Shown: positions 45,619 to 53,933 of the stretch, piece by piece
How the letters are laid out: each line of letters starts with the position of its first letter
How positions within the stretch are numbered: the stretch's first letter is position 1
Source: Pseudomonas sp. MM223
GTDB lineage: Bacteria; Pseudomonadota; Gammaproteobacteria; Pseudomonadales; Pseudomonadaceae
DNA: 64,000 bases
Assembly: GCA_947090765.1 (NCBI GenBank)
Contig: OX352322.1
Location: 2,649,501-2,713,500, forward strand
Reading direction: 5' to 3'
Program-made: the position numbers and the translations under genes
Notes under the pieces: model-generated
Database searches by the model: none
What the model was told of the DNA's origin: nothing
The model's input: only the letters and a program-made list of their open reading frames with translations

Positions 45619-46650
45619 GTGCTGACAATCTTTAGCAACAACCACCGCTTGCACCATGGCTCGGAACTGAAGGGCGGCGCCATCACACCCTCGTTCGAAA
45701 ACCCCCAGCGTGCCGACACCGTGCTGGCCCGGGTGCACAGCACCGGCCTTGGCGATGTCATAGCCGAACAGGCTTTCGACCGTGCCTGCTACGTGGCGGC
45801 GCACAGCGAGCGTTATGTAAGCTTCCTGGAAAACGCCTGGCAGGAATGGGCCGCCACCGGAAAGACCCACGATGCCTTGCCGCTGGTGTGGCCAGTGCGC
45901 GACCTGGCCATCGACCGTGAGCCCGGCTTCATCGACGGCAAGCTGGGCTTTTATGCCATGGACGCGGGCGCACCGATCACCGCCGGCACCTGGGCGGCGG
46001 TGCGCAGCAGCGCCAACGTTGCCTTGACCGGCATGCAGCGCATTATCGACGGTGCCGACAGTGCCTTCGCCCTGTGCCGCCCACCGGGCCACCATGCGGC
46101 CCGGGAATACATGGGCGGCTACTGCTACCTGAACAACGCCGCCATCGCCGCCGAGCGCTGCCTGAGCCAGGGTGCCAAGCGCGTGGCCGTGCTGGATGTG
46201 GACTTCCACCACGGCAATGGCACACAGAACATCTTCTACGATCGCCCCGATGTGTTGTTCGCCTCCCTGCATGGCGACCCGCACGTCTCTTACCCGTACT
46301 TCTCTGGCTATGCCCATGAAAAAGGCGCAGGTGCCGGCGAGGGCTTCAACGCCAACTACCCGATGGGCAAGGGCACGCGCTGGGCCGAGTACCAGTTGGC
46401 ATTGCAGGACGCGCTCAAGCGCATCGTCGCGCACAAGCCTGAATTCCTGGTCGTGTCGCTGGGTGTCGACACCTTCGAAGATGACCCGATCAGCCACTTC
46501 AAGCTCACCAGCGAAGACTTCCTGCGCATGGGCGCCGAGATCGCCAGTGCCGGTATCCCGACCCTGTTCGTGATGGAAGGCGGCTACATGGTCGACGAAA
46601 TCGGCATCAATGCAGTGAACACCCTGCAAGGTTTTGAAAGCGCGCGCTAA
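45619..46650 (+). CDS. Histone deacetylase-family (acetylpolyamine amidohydrolase-like) zinc hydrolase
   Basis: The 343-residue protein is a bacterial HDAC-family enzyme. Catalytic histidines are in LCRPPGHHAAREYM, zinc ligands in LDVDFHHGNGTQNIFYDRPDV and VSLGVDTFEDDP, and the C-terminal glycine-rich motif is MEGGYMVDEIG. Pseudomonas enzymes of this type deacetylate acetylputrescine and acetylcadaverine. It starts at GTG 45619, eight bases after AAAAGG. With the Lrp regulator and the permease downstream it forms an amine/amino-acid salvage unit; acetylpolyamine as substrate is by family only. Confidence 0.85.
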   Translation: MLTIFSNNHRLHHGSELKGGAITPSFENPQRADTVLARVHSTGLGDVIAEQAFDRACYVAAHSERYVSFLENAWQEWAATGKTHDALPLVWPVRDLAIDREPGFIDGKLGFYAMDAGAPITAGTWAAVRSSANVALTGMQRIIDGADSAFALCRPPGHHAAREYMGGYCYLNNAAIAAERCLSQGAKRVAVLDVDFHHGNGTQNIFYDRPDVLFASLHGDPHVSYPYFSGYAHEKGAGAGEGFNANYPMGKGTRWAEYQLALQDALKRIVAHKPEFLVVSLGVDTFEDDPISHFKLTSEDFLRMGAEIASAGIPTLFVMEGGYMVDEIGINAVNTLQGFESAR

Positions 46651-46662
46651 CCCGCGTAACAA

Positions 46663-46697
46663 GCCGTGGTAAAGCCGGTAAAGGGCTTCGCCACGGC
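46663..46697. other. Intergenic stem-loop between deacetylase and permease
   Basis: GCCGTGG pairs with CCACGGC and an inner AAAGCC with GGGCTT. There is no T-run, so it may adjust mRNA stability rather than terminate. Confidence 0.4.
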
Positions 46698-46737
46698 ACC
46701 GCGACATGTGACAGGCCAACAATAACAAGAGGTCGCC

Positions 46738-48138
46738 ATGCAAGACATGCCCGCAAGCCTTGAGCAAAGCAAACCGCTAACCCCCGACCGAGAGGGGCAC
46801 CTGCAACGCACGCTGGAAAACCGCCACATCCAGCTGATTTCCATAGGCGGCGCCATCGGTACCGGCCTGTTCATGGGCTCGGGCAAGGTGATCGCGCTGT
46901 CCGGCACCTCGATCCTTTTGGTGTACGCCATCCTCGGGTTCTTCGTGTTCTTCGTCATGCGCGCCATGGGCGAGTTGCTGTTGTCCGACCTGCGCTTCAA
47001 GTCGTTCGCCGATATCGTTGCCCACTACCTGGGGCCGCGCGCCGGCTTTGTGCTGAGCTGGTCATACTGGCTGAGCTGGAGCGTGGCGGTGGTCGGCGAC
47101 GTGGTCGTGGTGGCCGGGTTCTTCCAGTACTGGTACCCCGACGCACCGGCCTGGCTACCCGCGTTCTTCACCCTGTTCGTGCTGCTGGGGCTGAACATGC
47201 TGGCGGTGCGGATATTTGGCGAGGTGGCGTTCTGGTTCGGCATCATCAAGATTGTGGCCATCGTGCTGTTGATCATCACGGCTGCGGTGATGATCGCCAC
47301 CTCCTATACCTCACCCAATGGCGTGGTGGCTTCGTTGTCCAACGTGGTCGCGCCGGGTGCGGTGCTGCCCCATGGCATCAGCGGTTTTTTTGCCGGGTTC
47401 CAGATTGCCGTGTTTTCCTTTGCCGGCACCGAGCTGATCGGTACCACCGCCGCCGAGGCGAAGAACCCGCATCGCTCGCTGCCCAAGGCCATCAACACCA
47501 TCCCCTTGCGTATTCTGCTGTTCTACATCCTGGCGCTGGTGTGCATCATCAGCGTGGTGTCGTGGGCCGAGGTGCCGGCCAACCGCAGCCCCTTTGTCGA
47601 ACTGTTCCTGCTGGCCGGTTTCCCGGCGGCGGCGGGCATGATCAACTTCGTGGTACTGACCTCGGCAGCTTCTTCGGCCAACAGCGGCGTCTACTCGGGC
47701 TGCCGGATGCTGTTCGGGCTGGCCGAGCGGCGTAACGCGCCGGCCTTGTTCGCCAGGCTTTCGGCACTGAGCGTGCCGGTGTACAGCCTGGTGTTTTCCG
47801 GGGTGTGCATGCTGATCGGGTTGAGCCTGCTGTTCATCATCCCCGAGGTGATGACGGTGTTCACGCTGATTTCGACCGTGTCGGCAATCCTGGTGATCTT
47901 TACCTGGTCGATGATCCTTGCTGCGTACCTTGCCTACCGCAAACGCAACCCGGCTGCGCACAAAGCCTCGGCGTTCAAGCTGCCGGGCGGGGTGCCGATG
48001 GCCGTCACCACCTTGGGCTTCCTCGGCTTTGTGCTGGTGCTGCTGGCGCTGCAGCCGGATACCCGGTTGGCGCTGTGCGTCATGCCGTTGTGGTTCGTGT
48101 TCCTGCTGCTGGCCTACCGCCACCGCCAACACACATGA
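46738..48138 (+). CDS. APC-family amino acid permease (CycA/AnsP-like)
   Basis: The 466-residue protein has 12 helices with the signature ISIGGAIGTGLFMGSGKV and FAGTELIGTTAAEAKNPHRS, close to the D-serine/D-alanine/glycine permease CycA group. It follows the deacetylase by 87 bases and is probably in its operon. The substrate may be a small or D-amino acid, or an amine-derived amino acid; this cannot be settled from sequence. Confidence 0.82.
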   Translation: MQDMPASLEQSKPLTPDREGHLQRTLENRHIQLISIGGAIGTGLFMGSGKVIALSGTSILLVYAILGFFVFFVMRAMGELLLSDLRFKSFADIVAHYLGPRAGFVLSWSYWLSWSVAVVGDVVVVAGFFQYWYPDAPAWLPAFFTLFVLLGLNMLAVRIFGEVAFWFGIIKIVAIVLLIITAAVMIATSYTSPNGVVASLSNVVAPGAVLPHGISGFFAGFQIAVFSFAGTELIGTTAAEAKNPHRSLPKAINTIPLRILLFYILALVCIISVVSWAEVPANRSPFVELFLLAGFPAAAGMINFVVLTSAASSANSGVYSGCRMLFGLAERRNAPALFARLSALSVPVYSLVFSGVCMLIGLSLLFIIPEVMTVFTLISTVSAILVIFTWSMILAAYLAYRKRNPAAHKASAFKLPGGVPMAVTTLGFLGFVLVLLALQPDTRLALCVMPLWFVFLLLAYRHRQHT

Positions 48139-48140
48139 CC

Positions 48141-48236
48141 CCTGTAGGAGCAGCCTTGTGCTGCGAAGAGGCCATTGAAACCAGCACAATGTTGTTGCTC
48201 ATACCGGCCCCTTCGCAGCACAAGGCTGCTTCTACA
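48141..48236. repeat. Paired REP element, GCAGCC family
   Basis: CCTGTAGGAGCAGCCTTGTG pairs with CACAAGGCTGCTTCTACA; one base of the second arm differs from the other copies. It lies after the permease. Confidence 0.82.
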
Positions 48237-48256
48237 AAAGCATGCGGCGCGTTCGT

Positions 48257-48274
48257 ATATACCTCCCGGTATAT
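48257..48274. promoter_or_regulatory. Palindromic operator upstream of the EutH-like gene
   Basis: ATATACC-TCCC-GGTATAT is a perfect 7-4-7 inverted repeat 129 bases before the start of the EutH-like gene. A copy with one mismatch, ATATACC-GATG-GGTATAC, precedes the SDR gene at 52860. The LuxR regulator between them is the natural candidate to bind both. Confidence 0.65.
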
Positions 48275-48402
48275 GGACAGCCCATCACCTGCCGAATAGC
48301 TTAAGCCCTCGACGGGGCACGCCTTGCACGCACCATAACAACAACGATGCCCTGTGACATTTCAGTCCTGCCAACCCCACAACTCTAAAAATGAGGCGGC
48401 AA

Positions 48403-49635
48403 ATGGAAAGCATCGGCACCTATGTCATCTACGTCATCATGGTGTGCGCGGTACTGGGTGCCGTGGCATCCATCTACAACCCTGAAGGCGAACTGGGCCA
48501 GGAGTTCATCGCCGGCTTGCACAGCATTGGCCCCATCTTCATCCCCGTGGCCGGCATCATGGCGGCAATCCCGTACATCGCTGCGGGCATCAGCCATGTG
48601 ATAGCGCCACTGTTTCTGGCCATCGGCGCCGACCCGGGCATCGCCGGCCCCATCTTCATCGCTTCGGACATGGGCGGCTACCAGCTGGCCAAGGCGCTGG
48701 CGCAAAGCCCGGAAGGCTGGATTCTCGGCCTGATCACCGGCTTTCAGTGCGGCGCCACGATCATCTTCGTCGTCCCGGTAGGGTTGGCCATGCTGCGCAA
48801 GGTCGACCACAAGTACATGGCCCTGGGGATCATGGCCGGGCTGCTGACCATCCCGGTGAGCATCATGATCATTGCCATGACCATGCAGGCCCTGGGCCTG
48901 AGCGTGCGCCCCGACATCGCCACCACCGGCGCCGCCACCCAGGCGCTGCACTTCACCTGGGCGATGCTGCTGCGCAACCTGATGCCGCTCATTCTGTTCT
49001 GCATCGCCCTGGCCGCGGCGTTGCGTTATTTCCCGACGCTGATGGTGTACGTGTTCCTCAAGCTTGGCCAGTTCATGTACATCGCCGTGGTGCTGGTGCT
49101 GGTGGCCTCCATCGTGCAGTACTTCACCGGCCTGTTCAGCCATCTGTTCGGCAGCTGGGGCTTTGCGCCGATCATCGCCGATGCCGATGACCAGTTCCGC
49201 GCCCTGGAAATTGCCGGCTACATCGGCCTGATGTTGTGCGGGGCGTTCCCCATGGTGCACCTGCTCAAGCGCTTCCTTGCCCGGCCGATCGAGCGGGTGG
49301 CCTCGCGCTTTGGCATGTCGGGTGTTGGCGCGGCCGGCGTGCTGGCGGCCTCGGCCAATATCCTGGCCATGTTCCGCCTGGTCAGCGAAATGCCGCCCAA
49401 GGACAAGGTGCTGGTGATTGCCTTCTCGGTGTGCGCTGCCTTTACCTTTGGCGACCACATGGCCTTCTCGGCCAACTTCCAGCCGTCGCTGATCCTGCCA
49501 CTGATGATCGGCAAGCTCAGTGGCGGCCTGATCGCGATGCTGCTGGCCAGTTGGCTGGCGGTGCCCAAGGCGCAGGAGATGGGGCGTGAGGACGACGCTG
49601 CAGGTGCCTTCAAGGTGGTGGCCGAGCCGTCCTGA
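48403..49635 (+). CDS. EutH-like ethanolamine-type transporter
   Basis: The 410-residue membrane protein has about 11 helices and EutH-family blocks: FIPVAGIMAAIPYIAAGISH, GADPGIAGPIFIASDMGGYQ, GFQCGATIIFVVPVGLAMLR and FTFGDHMAFSANFQPSLILP. EutH is thought to carry ethanolamine across the inner membrane. No ethanolamine ammonia-lyase genes (eutBC) are near, so here the cargo may be ethanolamine or another small amino-alcohol. ATG 48403 follows GAGG by six bases and is preferred over ATG 48391. Confidence 0.78.
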   Translation: MESIGTYVIYVIMVCAVLGAVASIYNPEGELGQEFIAGLHSIGPIFIPVAGIMAAIPYIAAGISHVIAPLFLAIGADPGIAGPIFIASDMGGYQLAKALAQSPEGWILGLITGFQCGATIIFVVPVGLAMLRKVDHKYMALGIMAGLLTIPVSIMIIAMTMQALGLSVRPDIATTGAATQALHFTWAMLLRNLMPLILFCIALAAALRYFPTLMVYVFLKLGQFMYIAVVLVLVASIVQYFTGLFSHLFGSWGFAPIIADADDQFRALEIAGYIGLMLCGAFPMVHLLKRFLARPIERVASRFGMSGVGAAGVLAASANILAMFRLVSEMPPKDKVLVIAFSVCAAFTFGDHMAFSANFQPSLILPLMIGKLSGGLIAMLLASWLAVPKAQEMGREDDAAGAFKVVAEPS

Positions 49636-49656
49636 GCAAAAAGCGTCATGCACATG

Positions 49657-49695
49657 ATCCGGAGCGTCCAGGGCGCCCCGGATTTTGTGCTTTTT
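49657..49695 (+). terminator. Terminator after the EutH-like gene
   Basis: ATCCGG and CCGGAT flank an inner GCG/CGC stem and are followed by TTTTGTGCTTTTT. This is a standard Rho-independent terminator. Confidence 0.75.
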
Positions 49696-49749
49696 GCCGA
49701 TCAAGGCGGTAAGGTCGTTCAGGCCTTCCGTGCACGAGCGTGGTGAACA

Positions 49750-50547
49750 ATGACAAAAGATGAGGCGAACGGGCTTGCGGCGGTGATCGACGCAATTGGC
49801 AGCGACTCTTTGGGGGCGGCGCTGGATGCGTGGCTGCGCAGCAAGCTGGCGTTCGACATGAGTTGCGCTTACCTGTTCCAGTTCAACCAGCCTGCGTTGC
49901 TGGTGCATAACGGCTACAACCACTCGGTGACCGAGCGCACCCTGAATGCGTATGTGCGCGGCGGTTACCTGCTTGATCCGTTTTACGTCGCCTGCGTCAA
50001 CGAGCACCCTGCCGGGTTGTGGCGCATGAGCGAACTGGCACCTGACTGCTTCTTCTCTTCAGGGTTTGCCATCTCCAAGGATATCCACCCCTGTGTGTCG
50101 TCCGATTACGGTACGGCGGTGGAGGAGGTGGGCTTCATCATTCCCTTGCGGCCCCAGGTGGCGATTGTCCATTCGCTGATGCGCAACCACAGCAGTGGTG
50201 ATTTCAGTGACGCGGAAATGGACCTGCTGGCAGGGATGGCGCCGTTTCTGGCATCGGTATTCGGCCAGCACTGCCGGTTGCGTTATGCCGACCGCCTGCG
50301 CGCTTCACTGGAGGGGGCGGTGCTGGAGGATGCCTTTGTCGAGATCCTGCAAGGGCAACTGACGGAGACCCAGCGCTATATCGCCAAGCTGCTGTTGCAG
50401 GGGCACAGCAATGCATCGATTGCGCGGCAGATGAACATTTCCGATGGGACGGTGAAGGTGCACAAGCACAACATTTACCAGCGGCTGGAGATATCCACCA
50501 ACGCCGAACTGTTCCGGCTGTTTATCGACTACCTGGCCAAGGCCTGA
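49750..50547 (+). CDS. LuxR-family transcriptional regulator
   Basis: The 265-residue protein has a C-terminal LuxR HTH (about residues 200-262; LTETQRYIAKLLLQGHSNAS, MNISDGTVKVHKHNIYQRL). The N-terminal sensory region contains RGGYLLDPFYVACVNEHPAG, also found in the LuxR protein at 36336. It follows the EutH-like gene and precedes the oxidase/SDR genes on the other strand. It probably governs both through the ATATACC-N4-GGTATAT sites. Confidence 0.8.
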   Translation: MTKDEANGLAAVIDAIGSDSLGAALDAWLRSKLAFDMSCAYLFQFNQPALLVHNGYNHSVTERTLNAYVRGGYLLDPFYVACVNEHPAGLWRMSELAPDCFFSSGFAISKDIHPCVSSDYGTAVEEVGFIIPLRPQVAIVHSLMRNHSSGDFSDAEMDLLAGMAPFLASVFGQHCRLRYADRLRASLEGAVLEDAFVEILQGQLTETQRYIAKLLLQGHSNASIARQMNISDGTVKVHKHNIYQRLEISTNAELFRLFIDYLAKA

Positions 50548-50554
50548 GATAGCA

Positions 50555-50675
50555 AGGGGCCGCGTTGCGGCCCAATCGCCGGCAAGCCGCTCCCACAGGT
50601 ACAACACAGGCCTCAAGGGCAGTGCTATTCCTGTGGGAGCTGGCTTGCCGGCGATTGGGCTGCAAAGCAGCCCCT
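50555..50675. repeat. Paired REP element, GGGAGCTGGCTTGCC family
   Basis: GGGGCCGCGTTGCGGCCC-AATCGCCGGCAAGCC faces GGAGCTGGCTTGCCGGCGAT-TGGGCTGC between the convergent LuxR and FAD-oxidase genes. The first arm lacks the bases between AAGCC and GCTCCCAC seen in other copies. Confidence 0.78.
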
Positions 50676-50693
50676 GTATGCAGCAAGTTCAGG

Positions 50694-51966
50694 TTATTTG
50701 AACAACGGGCTCAGGTGTTCGCTGAGGTAGATCCCCTGCGGGTCAAGCTGGCGGCGCAGCTTGCGGAAGTCATCGGCGCGCGGGTAGATGGCACTGACAT
50801 CTTCACCGGTCAGGAAGTGCAGCTTGCCCCAGTGCGGCCGGGCGCCATACGAGCGCAGGATCTGATCCACCGCCCGCAGGTAGTCCCAGTAGTCGGTACC
50901 CGGCTGGCCAGACACCGAAATGGTGGCGCTGTCCTGCTCGAAGAAGGGGCTCATCCACGCCCCGTCGCCGGCAGTGAAGCGGTATTCGATGGGGTAGATG
51001 GCCTCGGGGAAGTCTTCCAGCATCAGTTTGCGCACTGCGCGCAGCGCTTCCTTGCTGTGGCGCACAGGCACCGCGTATTCCAGTTCGTGGAAGTTGGGCA
51101 GGTACTCGATGGGGTACACATCCGAGCTCGTAGGCCACTTTCTCGAACGCGCTCTCCCAGGCCGGGCGGTCGGTGATGTCCATGACTTTCACTTCGCACA
51201 CGTCGGTGGTGCGCCCGCTGGTGGAGGTGGCGGCGGTATCGGGCAGGCAATAGCAATGGCGGCTCTGCTCGTAGGGGCACCAGAAGAAGCTGAAATGGCG
51301 GTGCTTGCGCGCCAGTTCATCGTGCTTTTCCATCACGCTTTCGAAGTCTTCCCGCCAGATGCGCTCGTGCAGGTTGAAGCTGTCGGTCACCTGCAAGGTC
51401 AGCTCCGAAACGATGCCTAGCACGCCCAGCGACACCCGGCCGGCCTGCAGCAGGTCGGGGGTGCTTTCGTCCACCACCAGGACCTCGCCATTGGGCTGCA
51501 CCAGCTTCATGCCGACAATCGACGAAGCCAGGTTGCCCAGGGTCAGCCCGGTACCGTGGGTGCCGGTGGTCAGGGCGCCGGCAATCGACTGGCTGTCGAT
51601 GTCGCCCTGGTTGACCATCGACAGCCCGGCCGCACGCAAGGCCTTGCCGAAGGCATTGATGGTGGTGCCGGCGGCTGCGGTGACGCGCTTTTTCTCGTGG
51701 TCGATATGGCGCACGCCACTCATGTTGGCCAGGCTCAGGTGCAGGCCGTTGGTGAGTGCCACCGGGGTAAAGGAGTGCCCGGAGCCTGCCACGCGCACGT
51801 TCATGCCGTTGCTGCTGGCCTGGTTCACCATCGAGCACAGTTCGTCCTCGCTGGCCGGCGCACCGCGCGCGGCGCGGATGCAGGACTGGTTGCCGGCCCA
51901 GTTGCGCCAGTGCGCGTGTTCCAGGCCAAATTCGTTGATATGCATGTTGTTGGAAGAGGTGGTCAC
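50694..51966 (-). pseudogene. FAD-linked sugar-lactone oxidase (D-arabinono-1,4-lactone oxidase-like), frameshifted
   Basis: The N-terminal part holds the FAD-binding PP-loop domain of the vanillyl-alcohol/aldonolactone oxidase family: ASSNGMNVRVAGSGHSFTPV and DIDSQSIAGALTTGTHGTGL. Near 51120 (FEKVAYELG) the frame changes. The C-terminal half (VYPIEYLPNFHELEYAVPVR ... ARPHWGKLHF, LDPQGIYLSEHL) continues in another frame to 50694. Removing one base, or adding two, at 51119-51126 restores a protein of about 420 residues. The C-terminal HWGK motif is typical of this family. It lies 30 bases after the SDR gene, so both are one operon. The substrate would be a sugar lactone or alditol. Confidence 0.83.
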
Positions 51967-51996
51967 GTAGGTCTCTCCTGCTTGTTGTTCTTTTAG

Positions 51997-52764
51997 TCAG
52001 ATGGCCGTGTAGCCGTTGTCGGCAAACAGGTGTGCGCCGTTCACGAAGCTGGCGTCGTCACTGGCCAGGAACAAGGCTGCGCTGGCCACTTCCGAGGGCT
52101 CACACAAGCGCCCTTGGGCAGCAGCGATGGCCTCCTCACTCACGTCCACGCCATGCTTGCGCAGCATGTCGATTTCGCGCAGGCCGTGGGCGGTGGCGAT
52201 AAAACCCGGGCAGATGGCGTTGGCGCGGATGCCCCGGTCGCGGAACTCCACGGAGATGGCCCGGGCGAACATGTGCGTGGCGCCCTTGCTGGTGCAATAC
52301 AGCACCTCCATCGGTGTACCCACCACGGCCGAGATGGAGGAGGTGCAGACGATGCTGCCGCCACCGGCCGCCAACATGCCGGGCAGTACGGCGCGGGTGA
52401 CCAGGAACATGCTTTTCACGTTCACTGCCATGACCCGGTCCCATTCCTCTTCGCTGGTGTCCAGAAAGGGCAGGGCTGCCAGGATGCCGGCGTGGTTCAT
52501 CAGTACCGTGATATGGCCAAAGGCATTTTCCACGGCGGCTACAGCGGCCTTCACCTGTTGTGCATCCGATACATCCGCTGCGGCGAAAATGGCCTCGTAA
52601 CCTGCATCACGCAATTGCCGCGCGACTTCGGCGCCCTTGCTACCGGGCAGGTCGACAATGCCGACCTTTGCCCCTTCTGCTGCGAACAGCTCCGACGCGG
52701 CCAGCCCGCAGCCACCCGCACCGCCAGTGATCAGCGCCACCTTGCCGTTAAGACGTCCCGCCAT
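51997..52764 (-). CDS. Short-chain dehydrogenase/reductase
   Basis: The 255-residue SDR has the cofactor motif TGGAGGCGLAASEL, the NHAG motif (LMNHAGILAAL), catalytic Ser in CTSSISAV, and Tyr and Lys in YCTSKGATHM. The Asp after the second strand (IVDLPGS) points to NAD. It starts at ATG 52764; the longer in-frame extension is promoter DNA. It is first in a two-gene operon with the FAD oxidase, and an ATATACC-N4-GGTATAC site lies 96 bases upstream. The substrate is probably an alcohol or sugar alcohol. Confidence 0.84.
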   Translation of the reverse strand: MAGRLNGKVALITGGAGGCGLAASELFAAEGAKVGIVDLPGSKGAEVARQLRDAGYEAIFAAADVSDAQQVKAAVAAVENAFGHITVLMNHAGILAALPFLDTSEEEWDRVMAVNVKSMFLVTRAVLPGMLAAGGGSIVCTSSISAVVGTPMEVLYCTSKGATHMFARAISVEFRDRGIRANAICPGFIATAHGLREIDMLRKHGVDVSEEAIAAAQGRLCEPSEVASAALFLASDDASFVNGAHLFADNGYTAI

Positions 52765-52859
52765 GTTCGACTCCCGTTGGTTTTTATTGATCTGTTCTTG
52801 CAGCCCGGGCGTTTCGCGATTCGCGTGTCGGAGCATGAAACAGATCAACGGGAACATCC

Positions 52860-52877
52860 ATATACCGATGGGTATAC
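52860..52877. promoter_or_regulatory. Palindromic operator upstream of the SDR gene
   Basis: ATATACC-GATG-GGTATAC matches the perfect palindrome at 48257 except at the outermost base of one arm and in the spacer. Confidence 0.65.
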
Positions 52878-52925
52878 GGGCAGGCATAGGCTATGGGGCA
52901 GGGGTGCACAGGCCCTGTGGTTTAC

Positions 52926-53798
52926 TCACCCGACCTGCTGGGCGATCAACGCCAGGCACCGCTGTACGATCGGGCTCACATCACCCTTGCGCCGGCTGAG
53001 GATGATCGGGCTGACGGCGCTGCTATCCAGCAAACCGACATACTCGATATCGGTGCGGTGCTGCTGTTGGACCGACGCCGGTACCAGGGTCACCCCCACG
53101 CCGACGGCCACCAGGCCGATGGCCGTCTGCAGTTCGTTGGCCCACTGGCTGACGCGGATGCTCATGCCGTGCTGGGCGAACAGCGCCAGCACGTGGTCGG
53201 CATAACTGGGCCGGGGGTTGGCCGGGTAAAGGATGAACGCCTCGCCAGCAAGCTGGGCGAGGCTGAGCGGGCTGCCCGCCAGCGGGTGGCCCTTGGGCAG
53301 CACGGCCACCAGCGGGTCTTCACGCAGTACCTGTTGCGCAATGGCCGCATCCTCGATGCGAATGCGCCCGAAGGCGATGTCGATGCGCCCGCTCTTCAAT
53401 GCGTCCACCTGCTGCAGCGTGGTCATCTCGCTCAGGCCCAGTTCCAGTTCGCTGTCCTGACGCAGTTCGCGGATCAGCTCTGGCAACACGTTGTACAGGG
53501 TCGAGGGGGCAAAACCGATGCCCAGCCACTGGCGCTGGCCCTGGCCGATGCGGCGGGTGTTGTCGCTGATGTTGTGCAGTTGCTGCAGCACGGTGCAGGT
53601 CTGTTCATAAAAAAAGCGACCGGCTTCGGTCAACCGCAGCGGGCGTTCGCGTACTACCAGCAAGGTACCGAGCTCGTCCTCCAGCTGGCTGATCTGCCGG
53701 CTCAAGGGGGGCTGGGCAATGTGCAGCAGCTCGGCAGCGCGGGTGAAGTTCAGGGTCTCGGCCAAGACCTTGAAATAACGCAGGTGGCGCAGCTCCAT
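52926..53798 (-). CDS. catR: LysR-family activator of the catechol genes
   Basis: The 290-residue protein begins MELRHLRYFKVLAETLNFTR, the standard CatR/BenM start, with HTH residues LLHIAQPPLSRQISQLEDEL. The effector domain (about 90-288) binds cis,cis-muconate. It is divergent from catB across 135 bases, as in other P. putida. GGAGG lies five bases before the ATG at 53798. Muconate-bound CatR turns on catBCA. Confidence 0.93.
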   Translation of the reverse strand: MELRHLRYFKVLAETLNFTRAAELLHIAQPPLSRQISQLEDELGTLLVVRERPLRLTEAGRFFYEQTCTVLQQLHNISDNTRRIGQGQRQWLGIGFAPSTLYNVLPELIRELRQDSELELGLSEMTTLQQVDALKSGRIDIAFGRIRIEDAAIAQQVLREDPLVAVLPKGHPLAGSPLSLAQLAGEAFILYPANPRPSYADHVLALFAQHGMSIRVSQWANELQTAIGLVAVGVGVTLVPASVQQQHRTDIEYVGLLDSSAVSPIILSRRKGDVSPIVQRCLALIAQQVG

Positions 53799-53818
53799 CA
53801 GACCTCCAGGGTATGGTG
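53799..53818. promoter_or_regulatory. CatR binding site in the catR-catB gap
   Basis: AGACC-TCCAG-GGTAT begins directly at the catR start and matches the interrupted dyad described for CatR repression/activation binding in P. putida. It lies about 120 bases upstream of catB. Confidence 0.6.
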
Positions 53819-53933
53819 GGAGATTCATTTGATATTGGACGGTCATCAGGGTCTCGCGCAATCCTTGAACAATCAAGTAAATGCACCATTCGGGCCTGCA
53901 ACTGTCGGCCCGACCTGACGGGACCTGGCAACA

